NCBI RefSeq assembly: GCF_024169925.1
Contig: NZ_JALJXF010000001.1
Coordinates: 2,052,001-2,116,000 of the forward strand
Reading direction: 5' to 3'
Length of the DNA: 64,000 nt
DNA from: Methylorubrum extorquens
Lineage (GTDB): Bacteria; Pseudomonadota; Alphaproteobacteria; Rhizobiales; Beijerinckiaceae
A model generated the notes under the pieces. That model worked only from the letters and a program-made list of their open reading frames with translations. It was not told where the DNA came from and searched no databases. The translations under genes and the position numbers were made by a program. Shown one piece after another: positions 61,928-64,000 of this stretch (within the stretch, counting starts at the first letter, position 1; the number at the start of each line of letters is the position of its first letter).

Positions 61928-64000
61928 AAATCCATGGAGGCCGAGAGCAGAACGGTCCGCGGCGCCCCCTGGCTCAGGATGCCCCGCCCCGTCGAGGCCC
62001 AGTAGTTGTTGCCCGTCACATTGACGACGTTCGCCCGGAGCGTAAGCGGATGGTCCTGGAACACGGTGGCGTAGCGCAGACCGAGATCGAGCGTCGCCCA
62101 GTCGGGGATCTTCTGGCTGTTGGCGAGATCGTAGTACTGCGCCGAGGTGTAGATCACCCGGCCGCTCAGGCTCAGGCCCGGCAGCAGGTCGTACTCGCCG
62201 TAGAGGTTGAGCTGAACGTCCGGGACGCCGACGGCGACGCGCCCGACATTGGCCGGGTTCTGCGAGCGCACCTGCACGCCGTCGAGCAGGCTGACGCCGC
62301 CGAGCAGGCGCAGGCCCGGCGCCGGCTCGCCGAAGACCGTCAGCTCGACGCCGCTGTTGCGCTGGCGCCCATCGACCGAGAATAGCTGGGTGGCCGTGTC
62401 GAGGAAGCCGAAGGGCTGCTCGATCTCGAAGGCGGCAAAGCCGACGCCGACGGTGCCGAAATCGTACTTGGCGCCGACCTCGGTCTGCCGCGACACGGCG
62501 GCCGGAAAGGCTTCGTTGGCGTTGCGCGCGGCGATCGGCGGGGCCGGCGAGGTCAGTCCCTCAATGTAGTTGGCGTAGAGGGAGAGCCGCTCCAACGGCT
62601 TCACCACGAGGCCGAGGCCCGGCGAGAAGGCGCCGCTCTCGCTCGCGCCGGTGCGGAAACCGGTGGTCTGGTTGTAGGCGTTCACGTCGAGGCTCTGCCA
62701 GCGTCCCCCGACGGTGAGCAGGATCCGGTCGTCGAGGATCGACATCGTGTCGGCGATGGCGATGCTGCGGTTGATGCGGCTCGAGGTGCGCGGCGTCGCG
62801 TTCGACAGGCCGACGGTCGAGCGCGGGGCGACGTAGACCGGATCGTAGAGGTTCGACACGATCGTCGCCCCGACGACCTGCGCCGTCGGCTGGGCGAGGT
62901 CCTGCCAGAAGCCGACCGCGGCGAGGCCGAAGCTATGCTTGACCGGCCCCGTCTCGAACGTGCCGCGCAGGCCGGCCTCCGCGGTCTGGTTGACGATGAG
63001 GAACGGCAGGTAGCTGATCGGGTCGCGGTAGTCGCCGCGGGTGTTGAAGATCGTCAGGACGCCGCCGAAATATTCCTGCCGGAAGTTGGAGCGCCCGTAG
63101 GCGCCGTACAGCGTCAGGTCCGGCGTCAGGTCGTACTCGACCCGGGTGGCGAGTTGCCGGTTGGCGCTGTCGCGGAATTCCCAGGGCTGGTGCTGGTTCA
63201 GGGTGAGGTCGGGCGCCCGGGGGATGCGCACCCCCGCCGCCACGTTGCGGTTGCGCAGGGGCGACTGGAAGTCGAGCTCCTGGTAGCCGAGATCGAGGCT
63301 CGCCCGCAGGCGCTCGCCGCGGTAGTCGAGCGCGAGCGCGGCGACGCCGAAATGGATGGACTGGTTGTCGATCGGCGTGCGGCCGTTGTTGACGGCGCCG
63401 TTGAAGCGGATGCCCCACTCCTTCGCCTCGCCGAACCGGCGGCTGACGTCGATCGCCTTGTAGATCTGGGCGTCGTTGCCGTAGCCCAGCGTGACGCGGG
63501 TCAGCGGCTCCTCCCCGGCGCGCTTCGGGATCAGGTTGATGATGCCGCCGATATTGCCGAAGGGGGGAACGCCGGAGAGCAGGGTCGAGGGGCCGCGCAG
63601 CACCTCCACGCGCTCGATCGGTTCGATGGCAGGGTTGAACGCGTCGGCGACGCCGAACAGGCCGTTGAAGGCAATGTCCTGCGCGAAGACGGGGAAGCCG
63701 CGCACGAAGAAGCCGAGGATGCCGGAGAAGGCCGGCACGTTGGTGCGGATCGACGGGTCGTTGTTGACCACGTCCTGGACGTTGCGCGCCTGCTGGTCGC
63801 GGATAAGCTTCTCGGTATAGCTGGTCGAGCTGAACGGCTGGTCGAAGACGTTGCGGTTGCCCAGCAGGCCGAGCCGCGAGCCGGAGCCGACCACGCCGCC
63901 GGGATAGGCGGGCGGGGGCGGGCCGACGACGGCATTGCGGTTCGCCGGCACGGGTTTGCCGCCGCTGCTGCCCGCGACGGAGATCTCCTCGATCCGCACC
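61924..64000 (-). CDS. TonB-dependent siderophore receptor (FhuA/FecA-like), 5' end outside the window
   Basis: Outer-membrane gated channel for ferric siderophore or a similar ligand. The plug domain has VVNNDPSIRTNVPAFSG and IERVEVLRGPSTLLSGVPPF with GNIGGIINLIPKR. The 22-strand barrel follows (YGNDAQIYKAIDVSRRFG, LRASLDLGYQELDF, RPF-type strands, LDLGLRYATVFQDHPLTLRA) and it ends in the outer-membrane signature with terminal Phe (SMDF). At least 692 codons are present. The first visible residues (VRIEEISVAGSSGG) look like the start of the mature protein, so only the signal peptide or a short N-terminal extension seems to be missing. The stop codon lies in the IS target-site CTAG. Confidence 0.92.
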   Translation of the reverse strand, partial: VRIEEISVAGSSGGKPVPANRNAVVGPPPPAYPGGVVGSGSRLGLLGNRNVFDQPFSSTSYTEKLIRDQQARNVQDVVNNDPSIRTNVPAFSGILGFFVRGFPVFAQDIAFNGLFGVADAFNPAIEPIERVEVLRGPSTLLSGVPPFGNIGGIINLIPKRAGEEPLTRVTLGYGNDAQIYKAIDVSRRFGEAKEWGIRFNGAVNNGRTPIDNQSIHFGVAALALDYRGERLRASLDLGYQELDFQSPLRNRNVAAGVRIPRAPDLTLNQHQPWEFRDSANRQLATRVEYDLTPDLTLYGAYGRSNFRQEYFGGVLTIFNTRGDYRDPISYLPFLIVNQTAEAGLRGTFETGPVKHSFGLAAVGFWQDLAQPTAQVVGATIVSNLYDPVYVAPRSTVGLSNATPRTSSRINRSIAIADTMSILDDRILLTVGGRWQSLDVNAYNQTTGFRTGASESGAFSPGLGLVVKPLERLSLYANYIEGLTSPAPPIAARNANEAFPAAVSRQTEVGAKYDFGTVGVGFAAFEIEQPFGFLDTATQLFSVDGRQRNSGVELTVFGEPAPGLRLLGGVSLLDGVQVRSQNPANVGRVAVGVPDVQLNLYGEYDLLPGLSLSGRVIYTSAQYYDLANSQKIPDWATLDLGLRYATVFQDHPLTLRANVVNVTGNNYWASTGRGILSQGAPRTVLLSASMDF

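Overview
The window reads as the chromosome of a high-GC alphaproteobacterium, most likely a Methylobacterium/Methylorubrum-type methylotroph. This is inferred from the very high GC, the HWE-type histidine kinase, a UvrA with the degenerate alphaproteobacterial first zinc site, the alphaproteobacterial form of HspQ, and a second-type malyl-CoA lyase. No rRNA, tRNA or CRISPR array was seen. Both ends cut genes: an unrecognised regulator-like protein on the left and a TonB-dependent receptor on the right.

Layout. 1-10 kb: a minus-strand RND efflux pair (adaptor and permease), a small hypothetical, a membrane GGDEF protein, hspQ, a Chloroflexus-type mcl, and a secreted patatin phospholipase. 10.5-13.5 kb: a coiled-coil/winged-helix protein, a plasmid-type RepA, and upstream of repA seven iteron-like repeats at helical (11/22 bp) spacing with an AT-rich tract and a DnaA box. 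This looks like a plasmid-type origin among chromosomal genes. 13.5-20.2 kb: mazG, small genes, DoxX, rimO, and an overlapping pabB-pabA-pabC operon for p-aminobenzoate. 20-30 kb: pncA, a quinone oxidoreductase, a UbiH-type monooxygenase, a DUF488 protein, a GH25 lipoprotein, and a Crp-type regulator followed by a multi-sensor HWE kinase and a lone receiver. 30-40 kb: a second RND pump with divergent adaptor, a methyltransferase, a NIT-domain chemoreceptor, a GST and two small genes. 40-50 kb: uvrA, an outer-membrane beta-barrel, an ECF sigma/anti-sigma pair beside a PDZ pseudo-protease, an RTX protein and trmFO.

50-61 kb is an accessory surface-polysaccharide region. A minus-strand cassette (GST, RmlD-like reductase, CapE/FnlA-like dehydratase, 2-epimerase) fits synthesis of a UDP-N-acetyl-L-deoxyhexosamine, probably UDP-L-QuiNAc or UDP-L-FucNAc. 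Plus-strand genes encode a coiled-coil TylF-type methyltransferase, a three-catalytic-domain glycosyltransferase and a GT-D-fold protein. Base composition becomes AT-rich towards 61 kb. A deleted IS5-family element with CTAG target duplications follows, and its right end abuts the stop codon of the TonB receptor.

Several short palindromic repeat families (REP/BIME-like and CTAG-bounded elements) sit in intergenic gaps across the window, and some supply the stop codons of neighbouring genes.
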